A DNA stretch of 64,000 bases from Branchiostoma belcheri (GCF_001625305.1 NW_017804465.1:1153661-1217660); one strand, 5' to 3'. Shown: positions 10,332 through 24,900, counted from the stretch's first letter. Made by a program: numbers and translations. The notes: generated by a model not told the origin, from the letters alone.

Positions 10332-12048
10332 GGCATGACAAACGTCCTGGGATAAAGGACTCTGCCTAATTGACAGACCCCTCCCTATAGAGGGATACAA
10401 ACGCTCCTTCTAAATGTAGTTTTAGACTTTTCCAACGTTTCTAAAGTTTTTTCTTCTTTTCACATTGGAAGAAGTTTTGATAAGAATCGAGGACATTTTT
10501 TAGTATCTCTGATAAATGAAGTTGTTATCTTCTATCTGCGGCGGTTTGTATTTATTGTGTGCTGAGTTGACTTTTATCAACTTAATTGGAGACTTATTGA
10601 ACCGCTGGCCTTTTATTCTGCATCTGGCGTATTTGTTTTCTCACATAATGGGCGATATTTGGGTAGAGACGCGGACTGGTACAAACACGCGGGGCAGCAT
10701 ACATCACAGCGCGCGGACTGATACATAACTTAGAACAGTGAACTGTTCCAAAGAAGTGCAAGGATACAATGTTTGCTCATTCGGTGTGCGTTATTTGCCT
10801 TTACAATTACCAACTAATGAAAAACCCACTGAAGAGACACTTGTGAAAAGCATCCAGTCAGAGTCATTTCTAAAGCAAGCTTAATTACGTGTCTCTTCAA
10901 CATGATTCAGCCTTTGCTTTGATTGAACTGCCCTGCTTTGTACATACTGTGATTGACCCATGGTATTTTGGAGAGGTCATGGGCCTTGGTGACTTGGTTT
11001 TTGAAAGGACAGGCTCCACTGACAAAATATGCGGCCGTTTAAATGGGCGGACGGACAAAGGATCTTTTATGGATCTTATAAGGCCCCGATGGGTCAAGTG
11101 CAGATCATTGTAACAGCAAACTCACACGTACCCAGTAACGTAAAGTTAACATAGGCACAGGCAGGTACAGGTAGCGAAAGGTAGTCCTATAGGCAAAGTT
11201 AACTAACATAAATGAAGTCAAATCAAATCGGCGCATCTTTCAAATGAACCACCACGCAAAAGCGCCCCCTATCGAAAGTGCACCCACGGGTTGTTTTTTC
11301 GGAGACTCACGAGAGGTATTCCTTCTCCAAATATAACAAGGAGCGGCAACAAATACAACCAAAACACTCCTACTCATTAAATCGCCACGTAGGGGGTTGA
11401 AGTGGTGAGGCACAAAGAGATTACCTGTGTTGAAGTAAACCTAATGAATAAGAATGTTGTTAGAACGCTGATCCAATGGCTAAACATTGGGATGTCTATT
11501 CATAGACCACGTTCTTGTCTTTGCCGGTATTTACAATTTATTGACTAGCCAGAAAACTTCATGAATAGGTATTATGAATTGTTGGTAAACATTTGTGGTG
11601 TTCTCATGGCTTAGAAAGTTGTTCTTTTATTACAGAGTGGGGAAAAGTGCAAGTGGTATTCAGCAAAGCACGCTTTGTGTACAAGTCATTAACATTCATG
11701 TAAAAACACGTCTCGCAGGTGGGACAGGTTGGCAATCCGTGTGACGAGACCAACACTTGCAGGGGACGCCAAATTAGACATGCCCCACATGTTTGGCCGT
11801 GAAGCTTAAGCCCTGATTGGCACACATCCAGAACTTTCCCCCGACCAACAGCCAACCTCCAGCCAACCATGGCCGAACCTCCTGTCCACACCCGCATGTT
11901 AAACATTTTATAACGTTTGACTGGCGCAGCCGAACAGTAGCCGACTTCCTCGAACACAAGCCAACCACAGCTGACTTTGCAACCGACCTACTCCTAGACA
12001 TGGTTGGGGGAATTCGACAAACCATGGCTGAAACTTCCATTATCAAAA

Positions 12049-13068
12049 AAAAGTGTTGCTATGGCAGCTAATTGATGCAAACCTTTCTATACTTTACTCT
12101 TTGTTAACAAGGGAAGTATTTGCTCGTAAATGTTTTCAGAAAAAGCACGGTGCGGCAACTTGAGCTGTCAACATTACTTAAAATGTTAGCTTCACGCCAA
12201 GACTGTTTCATTTCACATGAAACGTCCGTAGGATTTGCTCTCATATCCCGGCGTAAGTTGTACTTGAATTGGAGACAGTCATAGGCGTTCTCTTACACAG
12301 AGACCATTTAGCCGTCCCCACTGTACAGTCTGGTGCTTTGATCGCGCTACTTAAAGTTGTTGGTGTGAAATGGTGACCCAGTGTAAGTAAGCATATATGT
12401 ACTATGCGGACTGTCATAGACGTTCTTCTGAGACCATTTAACGCACAGAAAGGCACAGTCTGGCGCTTCTGGTTCTGGTACTTTGTACGCGCTGCTGTAA
12501 GTTATTGGTGTGTAATGGTGTGCAGCGCGGTGCATCGGTGAGTCGGCTTCCTGTCTCGATGACGGCAGAACGGTTACCTTAGCTTCACGGCCATACATGT
12601 GGGGCGTGTCGAAAGAGCCTGCCATAAAGGCGAATATAGCCTCCCAAACACTGCCGGCCTCCCCCCAAACATGGGAGTTGGAAGTAGGTCGGTAGCAAGT
12701 TTGGCAGCATCTGCATGTGTTCGACGTGGTTGGATACTGTTTGTCTGCACCAACCGGATGTTTCAAAATGTTTAAAAGTACCAGACTGTACAGTGGAGCT
12801 GGTTAGATGGTCTTTAAGAGAAAGGCTATGACTGTCTCCATAGTGCATATATGCCAACTTACGTCGGGACATAAAAAGACAATCTTACGGACGTTTCATG
12901 TGAAATGAAACAGTCTTGGCGTAAAGCTAACATTTTAAGTAATGTTGACGGTTCGGTTTGCCGCACTTTGCTTTTTCTGAAAACAATTAAAAGCAAACAC
13001 TACCCTTGTTAACAAAGAGAAAAGTAAAGAATGGTTAGCTTCAATTAGCTGCTATAGCAACACTTTTC
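12049..13068. mobile_element. Foldback (non-autonomous DNA) transposon with long inverted ends
   Basis: The left end (AAAGTGTTGCTATGGCAGCT onward to about 12233) reappears inverted at 12888-13068, giving terminal inverted repeats near 185 bases. Recognisable paired pieces are ACTTTACTCTTTGTTAACAA, CTTCACGCCAAGACTG and TTTCACATGAAACGTCCGT. The interior has two direct copies of a roughly 130-base segment (12280 and 12410 areas) and an inverted piece near 12785. No transposase frame is present. Target-site duplications were not established. Confidence 0.72.
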
Positions 13069-13179
13069 TAGCTCCTGTTCAACTCTAGAACCAGACGCCA
13101 AGATGACAAAACCTTATGTTTGTAATGAAATGCTTGGTTTGACAATAAATCAGACATCTTTCTCTACGCTTAACGATAA

Positions 13180-13670
13180 AAGTTCGGGCTGTCAAGCTAA
13201 CATAATTCACATGTTATAGCCCCTGACCAAAGGTTCTGTCCATTTTGTCCAATGCATATAGAAAATGAATTTCATTTTGTTATGGAATGTACCAAATATG
13301 ATGTTATACGTAACAAGCTATTTACGTTTCTGGAATCAAGTACAACAGATTTCAAGAGTCTCGATGTTGTAGACAGATTTGAATATATCTTTACCCCACA
13401 ATGAACGCAAAAATAGGTAGATTTATAAAGGAATGCTTTGTTATTAGAAAAAATACCGAAACTTGTGATTAACCCACTCGATTGTAACACTTTATCAAAG
13501 ACTTGTGCTAGCCCTTACTGTTTGAATAATTAAGATATTTTATGTTTTATTCGACATTAGGTCTTATCCAACATTTATCTTTATTGTTGTTACTCTCTGC
13601 TTTATATATGTTTGCCATACATTGTACCTTGTGTAATTGTCGAGCAATAAAGTTCTATCTTATCATCGAG
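13180..13670 (+). pseudogene. LINE ORF2 C-terminal relic
   Basis: From 13231 one frame reads RFCPFCPMHIENEFHFVMEC, then TKYDVIRNKL. This is the CxxC...H...C zinc-knuckle tail typical of non-LTR retrotransposon ORF2 proteins. The frame is broken by stops after about 55 residues. The sequence ends near AATAAAGTTC about 400 bases later. It is a dead 3' fragment, with no endonuclease or catalytic motifs in view. Confidence 0.65.
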
Positions 13671-15931
13671 TCAAGCTAATCTTTAAACTTGCCATTACTC
13701 TCCATTGCGATCAATCGGTACAATAAGCAGCAATTTTACGAGAGCAGAAATTCAACACCGGGGGGTCGCCCCACGTGCATTGCTTGTTCTCTATATCTAT
13801 TCTCTAAATCTATTTCAAAAGAAATGGTGGAATTGCATCATTCGTCGCAATATTTGTCCAAGAACGGGAACTAATGTCCGTGCACGTGGTTGCTATGTAT
13901 AGCCACAGAAAGTTGACGAAAAGGTGACTAATAGCTTGATACACTGTTGAGGTACACCACAAAGTAGTTTCCCCATAAATTTCACGGTTCATGTAACGCA
14001 CAGAGTCTGTCAAAGAGTGACATACGCCAAAGACTGTACAGCAAAAGAGACTATACTAAACGGAGATACGGTTTCCTCACCTGAAAGGAAATATTCTGGT
14101 CTACTTTTTGCTCAGCAAGCTCGGTCATTCTTTTCGTTATTGTTGGTTTAAATGGCCTTTTATTAGTGTCGTCTTATAAAGGCGTATACCATCCCGAGGC
14201 AAGGCACAAAAAGGGACGTTCAGGAAGTTCGTCACTTAAAGCAACCAAAACGTGTTAGATTTCAAATCAAAGAAAGGGAAGCACGCTTTATCTGCTACAG
14301 GGACAGGAATGAAGGCCTGCATGCCCCTTTTCCGTAAGGCGTAATCATGCCTTTTTAGTCTTCCTATCTCGTAGCCAGCTGTCGAATATCATGATAATTC
14401 GTAATCAGTACATTAACGGTACCGTATTATGGTTCGCAATCAGCCCTGAGAATTTAACGTAATTCGTAATCGGCGGTAAAGATCTTGTGTAATTCGTATT
14501 CACTGCCCCATGCAGGCCCTAAGGAATGTGCTCTTCAAGTGCCGATGTTGTCTGAGGACGTTCCTCACGGCAATTAAAGGACTGACATGAAAAGCGGACA
14601 CGGACGAGGGGGGCTGAATAAACTCGTCCGAGTGAAAGAACAGGAAGTCTTTTATGTCTTCTTCTTCATGACTTCTGCTGGCGAACAACGAACAAACTGA
14701 GAAAAGAACTATAACTAAAAAGACATTTGAAAAGACATTCAGAATTTGGTTGAACTGTGATCGTTTAACTTATCTTTGCACGTATAAATAAAACTTAGGT
14801 TGCGTTTACAATACGAACTTCAGTACTCATTCAATGATTCATGAGACGAGAAGTTAAACCTATGTACTCGTACTGGAGTAGTTTTAGAACCCATGTTTTA
14901 TACTAGTTTTAGAAATCTTGTTAGTGTATGTACGTTACTAGTACTTTTGTATGAGTATCTACACTTACCCTGATCGGATATGGATGTACAATAAAAGACT
15001 ATCTGTGTTACAGTACAAATATTTTGTTAGAGGGCTAGAGAAGCTACCACCGGCCATGACTGAATTGCCATGACTCAAATAGAGTTAAAGGTGTGTGTTC
15101 TACGGTCAGTGGTTTTCAGCATGATAAATAGTTCTTTTAGAGTTTCCAAACGGACTGTTAGTTGACGACAGAAGTTGTTTTCGTGCACGCCTCGTAGCTA
15201 CGGCATACTTACAGAGTCAACACGACCCTTGTGCCTACTTGCGTGTTAGCGGGTCCATTAAAACAGGCTTAGCCCAGTCTTATCTTGCCGTTCGTGTGGC
15301 CACCCGCAAGTCGGGATCAAAACTCCAAAACTCAACCAACAAACACTTAAAGCCTGATCAACCTTAAGAGAAAGGACGTTTTGGGAAATGAAATTTTGTA
15401 AGGATTTAGAGTTGGGACAGGTGGGACTACTTTTTGTCTTACCTGCGGATGCCGTAACTATGGTAACAACCTCCGTCAGCAAACTCTCGTGACGTGACAG
15501 GTGACAGTTCCATTGTGGACCGTTTCTTTGGTTATTTTTTCTCTCCTATTTGCCCGTCGCCGCACCCTTATCAAGACCGCATTATTGTGCCACGATCGAT
15601 CTGGAGGTACATTTGCGCTGATCAAACACTATTTATTTTGTCATGGACGCTATCTTCAGATTCAACGCACTCCAACTGGACTAAGACTTCTCAACGTGGT
15701 TTGCCGTAAAAATTCGTCAGGTTCCAACTTTTGTGCGCGTTAAAACATCACTGGAGACATTTGGAATATTTCCGAGGGGATCGTCCTTTGTTGGAGTGAT
15801 TTTAGGACCGATACGGTTGAGGAAGACTTTTCATCCGGACCTTTCTGTACAGCTTTTATTCAAGATGGCGGACCTGTGAAAAACTAAGTGCACTTCGCTC
15901 ACAAAAAAAAGGAATACTACAAGCATCAAAG

Positions 15932-15986
15932 ATGGCTCCGATGTGGACTATCACTGTCCTCCTATTCGCTGTTTTCGGGACTTCTG
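15932..15986 (+). CDS. Gene B exon 1: signal peptide
   Basis: The start is CAAAGATGGCTCCG, with A at -3 and G at +4. It encodes MAPMWTITVLLFAVFGTSG, a clean secretory signal, ending in phase 1 at a GTAAGT donor. Exon 2 completes the split codon and continues AQAASPDFG, the probable mature N-terminus. No TATA box is visible in the 250 bases upstream. Confidence 0.85.
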
Positions 15987-18900
15987 GTAAGTTTTTATTT
16001 GTTACGACTAATTATTGGTGTATTTCTGCTTGAGTTTTTAATTCGTTGTAACTTATTGCAGTTGTATTTCTGTTGAACAAACATCAAGCTTGTAAAAATG
16101 CCATGTCATGTTGTAAATTCTATTTTTATTTCAATTCAATTGTAACAAGACAATACATTGGCCACCCAGGCAGCATGGCTGATTTCGCATTAATTATACA
16201 ATTAAAATGATCATGATCTCAAAAAGTAGGACGTAAATTACCCAAATGTTCAATGAAAAAATTGTAACACTTGAAAACAGGACCCGAACAGTTCTTAGAT
16301 ATGTAATACGGCATTTACGTGTCTGCTGCTAAAGACGACAAACTGTTTGATAGATAATTTGCCATTCATTTGCAACATTGATGGAAACATTTACGCAACT
16401 CGAAGTGATACATGTATATTGTAACATGAGTGTGTTATGTCAGTAATGTGATTTATTAATACAATTACAGGATGAATGTTATTTGTATAGTGATATTATT
16501 ACAGATTTATGTAATATTTGTATACTAACCACGAGTGTACGTGTTAGAACGCGACTTTTACATGTATATGATAAGCCCACAGGGGGGTTTAGTATAGAGT
16601 TAAGTATGTTTGCAAGAACATTTAAATTTAGATATGTTATTCTGAAATCACTTCACTCAATACCGGCTTGTCAGTCAAAGTGTGGTGTACTTATAACTTT
16701 GTTACGATGGTAGTCAACCACTGTTCCGTAATGTTACAATATTTACGCAAATCAAGGTCGCAGTCGTTATGATATGTATACTAGTTTAAGGAACGTTGAT
16801 GAAGGTTAGACATCCAGGTAAACGATACTCGTAAAAAAATTCAAACTCTACTACTGGATCAGTTAACGGATTTATTTCCGGACGTTTCGAGTGACATCCA
16901 TCACTCTTCTTCAGCGTCACAAATGAACAGAGAACCGATTCACTCTTATATACAAGTAACTAGAAAAAACGGTTAAACAACAAGGTCCGTAAGAAGCTTT
17001 ATCATGTAAAAGAACGGTTCACTCAATGTACAGGAATTAGAACTAGAAAAACCTGTTCAACAACCGTAAGAGTCTTTGTCATGTAAGGAAAGTTCCTATG
17101 GTAAGAAATTACCATAGGAAGACAAAGACTCTTACGGTTGTTGAACAGGTTTTTCTAGTTCTAATTCCTGTACATTGAGTGAACCGTTCTTTTACATGAT
17201 AAAGCTTCTTACGGACCTTGTTGTTTAACCGGTTTTTCTAGTTACTTGTATATAAGAGTGAATCGGTTCTCTGTTCATTTGTGACGCTGAAGAAGAGTGA
17301 TGGATGTCACTCGAAACGTCCGGAAATAAATCCGTTAACTGATCCAGTAGTAGAGTTTGAATTTTCTTACGAGTAGTTTAAGGAACGTTTGACATTTTTA
17401 TCAATTTAAGCCAGTATGTTTGGAGCTGGTATAATTACGACAAATGTTTAGTCCCACATTTTCTTGTGACATGCTCCTTTCCAAATTTTTTCCTGGATAC
17501 ATGTATATAGTATACAACTGTAGACATACGATACTACTATTATCCTAAGTTCGCTTAAGGCAGGTTAGGCTTGTTTTTATAGAGGCATCCCTTAGTTTTA
17601 GACACAGAAAACATCCTGTATTAATTCTTAATCTGAAGCACACGGAAACAGATGCACCGGCTCACACCTTGCTTGTTTCCCTCCGACCGAAAACACAACA
17701 TCGCAGGACGATAGAAAAACACTACTGAAAGCCTAACCCCCTACTGGTGGGTTAATGCCGACTTAGTGGGCTTTTAAGACTTAGTGTCCCATTCAGGCTA
17801 CAGGGTGATGTTTCCGTTGCGCCAATCTGTGTGGTGGATAACTGTAGGTTTCCTATGGCCCAGTGGTAAACTTTATAAGTGTGGACACAGTCGAACGGAG
17901 GTCGTATTGACAAAATGGACTGTAGACCGCACGCGAGCTAACTTCATGTAAAATGTGGACATTTTAAACCTACAAGCCGTAATTTGAAACATAAGGGCAC
18001 ATTATAATTACAGTGTAGGTTTCCTTGGCCCAGTGGTGCTATTCACAAAATGGTCTCGAGACCGCACGCGAGATAACTACATGTAATATGTGGTCATTTT
18101 AAACCTACACGTCGTGGTTTGAGAACCTGGGTAGCACATTACAGTAGTATTTCTAATCCTTTAACACAGGAGCTACATGTTGTAACGAAGGTTGCACCTA
18201 CGACTACTGAGCGACCAGCTATTTGACAGAGAGCTTCTTAATTAAACAATTTCCATCTTCACATTACTGAAAATGTGATATTTGGTAGAATGGGAAGGTA
18301 GGATTATCCATTATTCGTTTGGAAGCACGCAGGATTGTTTTTATTCCGAAAGGGATCCGCGCAAAATAAAAATGCCCAAACGGTGAAATGCATATTTTTT
18401 TACGCTTTGTGTTTTATGTCTTCTGGTGATACCTTTGCGAGAAGAGAGTTTCAGGGGCGTGGGTCGCCTCATGTTCACGGTTTTGTTCTGGTTGAAAGAT
18501 GCACCAAAATGGAAACTATAGACGGTCTCTGTGAGGTCGCATAGATATCGCTGTCTTTTGGAAAGGGGACTTGCCTGGGTGCCATAAGCGATAGATTTTT
18601 TGTCCCTAATGTCCGCTGCCAAATGTATCCACCCAAACCCTTTTTCTATCACGTCATGGTAGCGAGGAGATAATTAGAGCCAGGGTACCGACTTGGGCCT
18701 GGCGGGGCGTATGGCTTCCGTGGTCGAAGGAGATTATCACTCACTCGCGAAAGGGGCTGGCAGCCAGGCACAAAGGGGACTTATCCTTATCTAACGTCCT
18801 TGAAAGTCTGTCGTCACCACCTAGTGATCCACACACTGCTACATCATACCGTAGGTTATCTCATGGCTACTCGGGTTTAGCGTTTACATGTGTTAGGCAT

Positions 18901-21900
18901 GGCATGGCGGGGTCATGGCTATCAGAGCGTGTGTGTGTGGTGTCCTTGTTAGAGCAGGTCGGACCATTAGTCACCAGAAGTAACGGGTTACCATTACCGG
19001 TAACACTGGTGACAGAGTGGGCTCTCTGAGTGCTACATCTTTACGCTGGGTCTAGTTTCTCGTGGCTACTTGGGTTTAGCGCTGACATGTGTCAGTCATG
19101 GCGTGGCGTGTGTGTGGTGTGTCCTTCGTAGAGCAGGAATAGCCATTAGTCAACACAAGTAACGGGTTAAAGTTACTGGACGGCAGTGGTGACAGAGTGG
19201 GCTCTCTATCGTCCACTATCATGTATCATGTGGGCGAACTTAGGCCCTCTTTCTACAAGACCCCAAAACATGCTGTGAACATGCTGGGAGCCACGTTGTT
19301 GAAACTCTGTTCTCGCAAAAGTTTGATGTTAAAAAATCATAACACGTAAAACAATAAACAATCGTTCTTTGCCTGTAAGATTCGTTGATTGCTCTGTCAA
19401 CAATATGGTCCCTTCGTAGTAACTCCTGATTTCAAATAAGAATCTGAAACAAGATGCTAGTGTATATATAAAAGACAACAAAACCAAGCAAAATCTTCAC
19501 CATGCCCACCAACCCATATACCCAGCATCTGAAAAAAACGAACTGTATCGCGTGTCCTTAACGAGACACAACGTATGAATCCAGTACTGTCCCTCCATTA
19601 AACATAAGAAAAATTGCACTTATGGGTAGCACTAATATTGTTGTTATTTACTATACGAAATTATCTTTTTTTTCATGTATTGTACCTCGATTGTGTTTCC
19701 TGTATGCAACTATGCGTATTAACTGTGTGTGTTATTTTGTCCCCAGGACCCACCTGTAAAGCAGGGGTCATACGACTGATATGGGCCACTCTGACGGAAA
19801 TTATAAAAATATTAATATTTTATCTCTCTCCACAGCCCAAGCAGCGAGTCCTGACTTCGGCGCCTCCCTCCCGTCTACGGACACTATTAACGAGGACGTG
19901 GGAGGCGGTGTGTCCGTGTATGACTTTACCGTGCAAGATACTGACACTCAAACCGTGACGCTTATCATTCTAAACGCTAGCCCTTCACCAGCACCGTTTG
20001 AAGTGGCAATAGCAACTTACAACTCTGGCACTACAACTGGACGGGTAAGGGACTAGCTAGACAAATTGAAGATGTATAATTTGTTTGCCATGGACAATTG
20101 CTATGGACCGGATTTTGGGTAGCAAATAGGATTTTATGTCAAGAATAAGTGGTGTACATGTATTTCGATCCCCTTAGTAGGTTGCTCTGGAAATGCTTCT
20201 CAAAAAGTAAACAGAAGACAGGAACGACAAAATTTCGTGATTTATCGCTTTAAGCTACCATAGAAAGACATAGACAACTACTACTACTGCTACTACCACT
20301 ACAATTAGAGACAAATATATTATATCTGATACAATCTGCATATATAGAGAGATAGATACATGTAGATGGATAGATAGATAGATAGATAGATAGATCTATA
20401 TCTTTCTTTGTCATTTCTTGACGTCTAGGTGAGTACAACGGCAAGTGCGTCCTTTGACTTTGAGACCACCACGTCCTACACTTTAACTATTGAGGCCGAG
20501 GACCCCGACGGAAACAAGGTGTCCGCGGACCTCACAGTAAATATTGCGGACGTGAACGAAGCCCCAGTCATCACCAACATCCCCAACTCCGGACAGACCA
20601 TCGGCCTGAACGAAGACGTCGGCGGCAGTTACCAAGTCTTCCAGGTGCGCTTTAGCATTAATTCTTCTCTTTTAAACATGTCCTACTAAAGATAGCAAAT
20701 ATATAGAGACAAATATAAAACTTCTATCCGACTCGATACATTGACACTTGACTTAATGCGCATGTGACGTCGTTCTGTGTCAAAGGTTACAGGAAGTCGA
20801 TATCGCCCTCCAGAGAATGATTGTATGCCCAGATGTAGCTTTCTTTCACGAACTCGGAATAACTTTTATGCCGATGCTAAAACAGGTACATACATCTTAG
20901 ATTCTACCCTGTAAAGTTTGATAAATAAATGCTAAATAACAAACATTCAAACATCCATTCATTTTATAACACGTTTTCCAGGTGACAGCCACAGATGAAG
21001 ACAATGGTGACACTATCACCTACTCGCTAGCCGGCGGAGGATCAGACTTCGAAATCGGCAGCTCCACCGGTATCATCACTACTACTGCTTCCACGTCCAT
21101 TAACTACGAGAGCGGTACGACGTCCTACACCCTGACGATCACGGCAACTGACGGTGCCTTCAATACGGACACGGGAGTCCTGACGGTCAACCTGGTAGAT
21201 ACGAACGATGAGTCCCCAGTATTCAGGTAAGGCCTTATAAAAATGCTGTGTTTCTGGTTTCTTGGTGACTGACCCTATCATCATTATTATTTCAGTTGTA
21301 AAGAGAAATTGGGCTTCCTTTCTAATCTGCGTTTTTTTTTTGCGACGCCTCAGGGGTGCATTTATTTCAGTACTACAATTGCTTTGAAAGAATTTCACAA
21401 ATTGGACCAATGCATTCCCTAGTGAATCAGTTATGAGGTAGCCTTCGACCATGTTGTTTTTTCGGACCGCGCAAGAAATGTTGTGCTTTGTGTTCTGCTT
21501 TTATCATATCATTTGCAAAAAAAATTAAATCGAATCTGTTTCCTGTGTAGCGGTTCCACCACGACCCCCGTTAGTCTGAACGAGGACGTACCGGTGGGCA
21601 CCAGTGCGGGAGAGGTGCCGGCCTCAGACGCAGACTTCGGCGGGACCGACACCATCACCTACCAGTTCATCAGCACGCAGAACGACTTCACCTTAGATGC
21701 CAGTAAGTCTGTGTTGTTTTTTTTTTGGTTAGTTTGTTTGTTTGTTTGTTTAGCATAAGCAGTAAACCGCCTATACTCGTAACACTCAGTTAAGTACAGT
21801 TAAGTTAAGCTGCGTAAGACCGGTTTGATCCACTCACACCGGGAAGGACTTCTGCTCTTTTCGATAGCGTGATCTGTTCTTTAACGTGCTCGAGGTGTGG

Positions 21901-24900
21901 CTCTCCTCAAACACGGGACCTCCTGCTTTACGTCGCATCCGAGAGAACGTCCTTAACCGAAGCTAGGTACTCGTTTTCACCAGAGTCGAATGAGGAAATA
22001 GGTGTGAAGGGCACAACAATGGGGTCTGCCATAGAGGAGTCCAGAACCTCAGAAAATGTTACTACTATTTTTAGTTAACCAGCCTAACCACAAGAGGACT
22101 TTTCCCCCAGGTATAGGAGTAGTCGCCTGCTCCACAAAAGGACTGGCACTCTGTAACTTCGTTACCGTAGCCTTTCCCATATCTTTTATCCAACGATAAA
22201 GACCGACGTACTTCCCGTTTTTGCCCCAGGTACCGGAGTAGTGTACACTGCAGCTGATCTGGACTATGACGCGGCAGGTGCCACCCTTTCCTGGTCCCTG
22301 CCCATCCGAGCGTTTGACGGCGCCAGCCACTCCGTCACGACAACCCTCACTATCAACCTGGAGGACCTGAACGACAAACCGCCAGTCTGCACGCAGTATG
22401 TCTACACGTAGGTGGCACTTTTTTTTCTTTTTAAATCTTAGATGCTAAAAGAATGATTTTTGACACGTCCCTGAAGGTTAGAATGGTGAAGAAGGCAAAT
22501 CGAGAAGGGTTGTGAAAATTGGATGTCAGATCGTCTGTGGTGCGATAGCCAGATAAAAGATACACGTAGACAATTCACACGCTACTACTAGAAACGATAC
22601 AGAGGAGGTTCAATTAAGACAGCTACTAAGTCTAACTTCCTTCTAGCAAAATTTGTAAGGTTCTAAAGCGAATCCGACCAACAAAGAAGCCCCGCCAGGT
22701 GAGGCGTGTCTCTGAGGCGGGCTTAATACTTGAATAAAGTTTTCTTACGGAAATATGCGTCTCAGAGTGTCGGGGACACAAGAGCTGTCTTTTTCTCTGC
22801 GGTTCTAACACAAAATTGCATCCCTACAGGAAACAGATGGCGGAAAGCACGGCGACGGGTACAAACGTGGCGACGCTGAGCTGTAGCGACTCTGATGGCA
22901 CCAGTCCTAACAACCAGCTGTCCTACAGCCTGTCGGGCGGGTCCGGACTCTTCACGCTCACCGGGGCTGAAGTCAAGGTTTGGATGCTACATTAATATTT
23001 GTAACAGTCTTATTTACCAATTCATTTGGTGACCTAGTATCCTTTCAGTAATGCGCGTTTCCTGTGTACTTGGGCGTCCAGTAGTGTCATGTTTTCTTCC
23101 TAGCTTGTCCTACATGCAAAAGACCACAAAGTGTCATGTTGAGTATACCCACCAATCAATACCTGAAACATCCAAGCGGTATTTTGGGAAGGCACAGACA
23201 GTAGAATGCATGTAGGGCTTGGCCACCCTTCCCCAAGTTATTAAACGTTGTACTTCTTTACCGTTTCTGTTTGAATCAAAGCTTTCCAGTGTAAAGTTGT
23301 TGATTTTTGCCCTGCCTTGCAGACGAGCGCTGCGTTGGAGTATGACTCTGCCACCGCCTCCGCCCAGAACTGGCTCTACACCATGGAGGTCACGGTCACG
23401 GACGGCGGGACCAACCCACAGGCAAACTCAGGTACAGTTTACCGCACATCCTTCTGAAATGTTTAGAAAATTCACTAACTTGAGTGTGATGACAGATATC
23501 GGTTCACCTCGCCAGATGCCATGTCCCTAGCAGATCACTAGGCCCTAATTCCTTCATTTCAGTTCATCAGTTTCACCACAGGTCCTCGTGAAGCATGAAA
23601 CTTGGAACGAAGCTCGACATTTTAACTTCCTCCCCTATTGCCCTCTTAAGTGTCGATTGAGACCACGCTTATCATCTATCCTAATTTTTTATTTCAAAGC
23701 TCATTGCAGGCATTCATGGCATTTATTTGGTTCTTCTCGCTTCTTTCTAGCCACGGTGACGGTTGTGGTTGAAGTGACGAACGAGAACGAGAACAACCCG
23801 ACCTGTACCCAGCCCACCTACACCGCCACGCCTAATGAAGACGAGACCGTGGACGCAACTATACAGTCTCTCAGCTGTTCGGGTAGGTTACGTAACAGCA
23901 TATACGTACAAAACACACTAATTTATCCACGTCCTCACCGGCAATAGTGGATAGCTCTCACTGGTAGAAATATCCCAGGTTAAATAATCAAACTAGAGTT
24001 ACATGATCTCATACCTTCGCTAAATGATGTTAATTTTTACAACCGACGTCACCCCCAAAATCGTGAGCATAGTATGTCCAGAACACGAGATGTCAAAACC
24101 AGATGTCCTGCAGTACCTTGGAAAGACGCTAGGGTTCTTATGATCTGATCATTTCGAGGTACAATGTATCATCAATCCCTATCCACATATGCAATATCAA
24201 GACGATCCATTTCGAGTTATGTTGGCTGGCACACGCACAAGAAAGCAACCGAAGGCACAAACTTCTTGATGGAGATGATGATATAGTTTAACGTTAAAAC
24301 CTAAATGTATATTTATGTATTATACCTTATATTTGCCCACCACAGATGGCGATTATGGAGACTTCGGTGACCTAACCTACGCCATCGTAACTGGTAACTT
24401 GGACGGGAAGTTCTATATCCACCCGACTGCTGGGGACATCAAGCTGAGGACTACACTGGACTACGAGACAACACCTTCTTACGTCTTAGAGGTAATTCTA
24501 AGTACAGTGTTTCTGATCAGAATTTCAATATATGTGTTAGAATACCGCACCAAGAAGCATTGGAAGTATTGTGATCGTAGCACGTGTAGGACACAAGATA
24601 TGAAAAACCGGAAGTTCCACTGAAGTATCATGTAATGATTTTCAGTTTTTGTCAACATCTACTAACAAACAAAAACAATCTTCAAGCTTTGAAAATAAAC
24701 ATTCACCGTCGTCTTCTTTTGGCATAGTCATACGTCTGTAGTGTCACCTAGCTCCATGCCTAGAAGTGGTCATTTTGGCTTTCTATTAAGCAAAATACGT
24801 CTTAGCGATGCTAATCATAAAATCATAATTCATTGAAGTGATTGGTCATTAATTATCCTGATGAAGGCGACAGTGGTCGTCGCTCTGTAACCCTTGTGTT

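Larger units (their letters stand above)
10131..15931. other. Divergent intergenic region between the two cadherin genes
   Basis: The 5.8 kb between the two start codons must hold both promoters. It contains a 1-kb foldback element and a LINE relic, listed separately. From about 13670 to 15900 I see no gene or clear element, only degenerate repeats such as TTCGTAATC between 14390 and 14500. Short open frames here lack family resemblance and splice context. Confidence 0.55.

Noticed and set aside
10516..11113. Short open frames of 66-74 codons in the divergent intergenic region
   Set aside because: No family resemblance, no splice context, and overlapping frames on both strands; consistent with chance.
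15494..15743. Two overlapping frames just upstream of gene B
   Set aside because: They overlap in different frames, resemble no family and lie where the promoter and 5' UTR should be.
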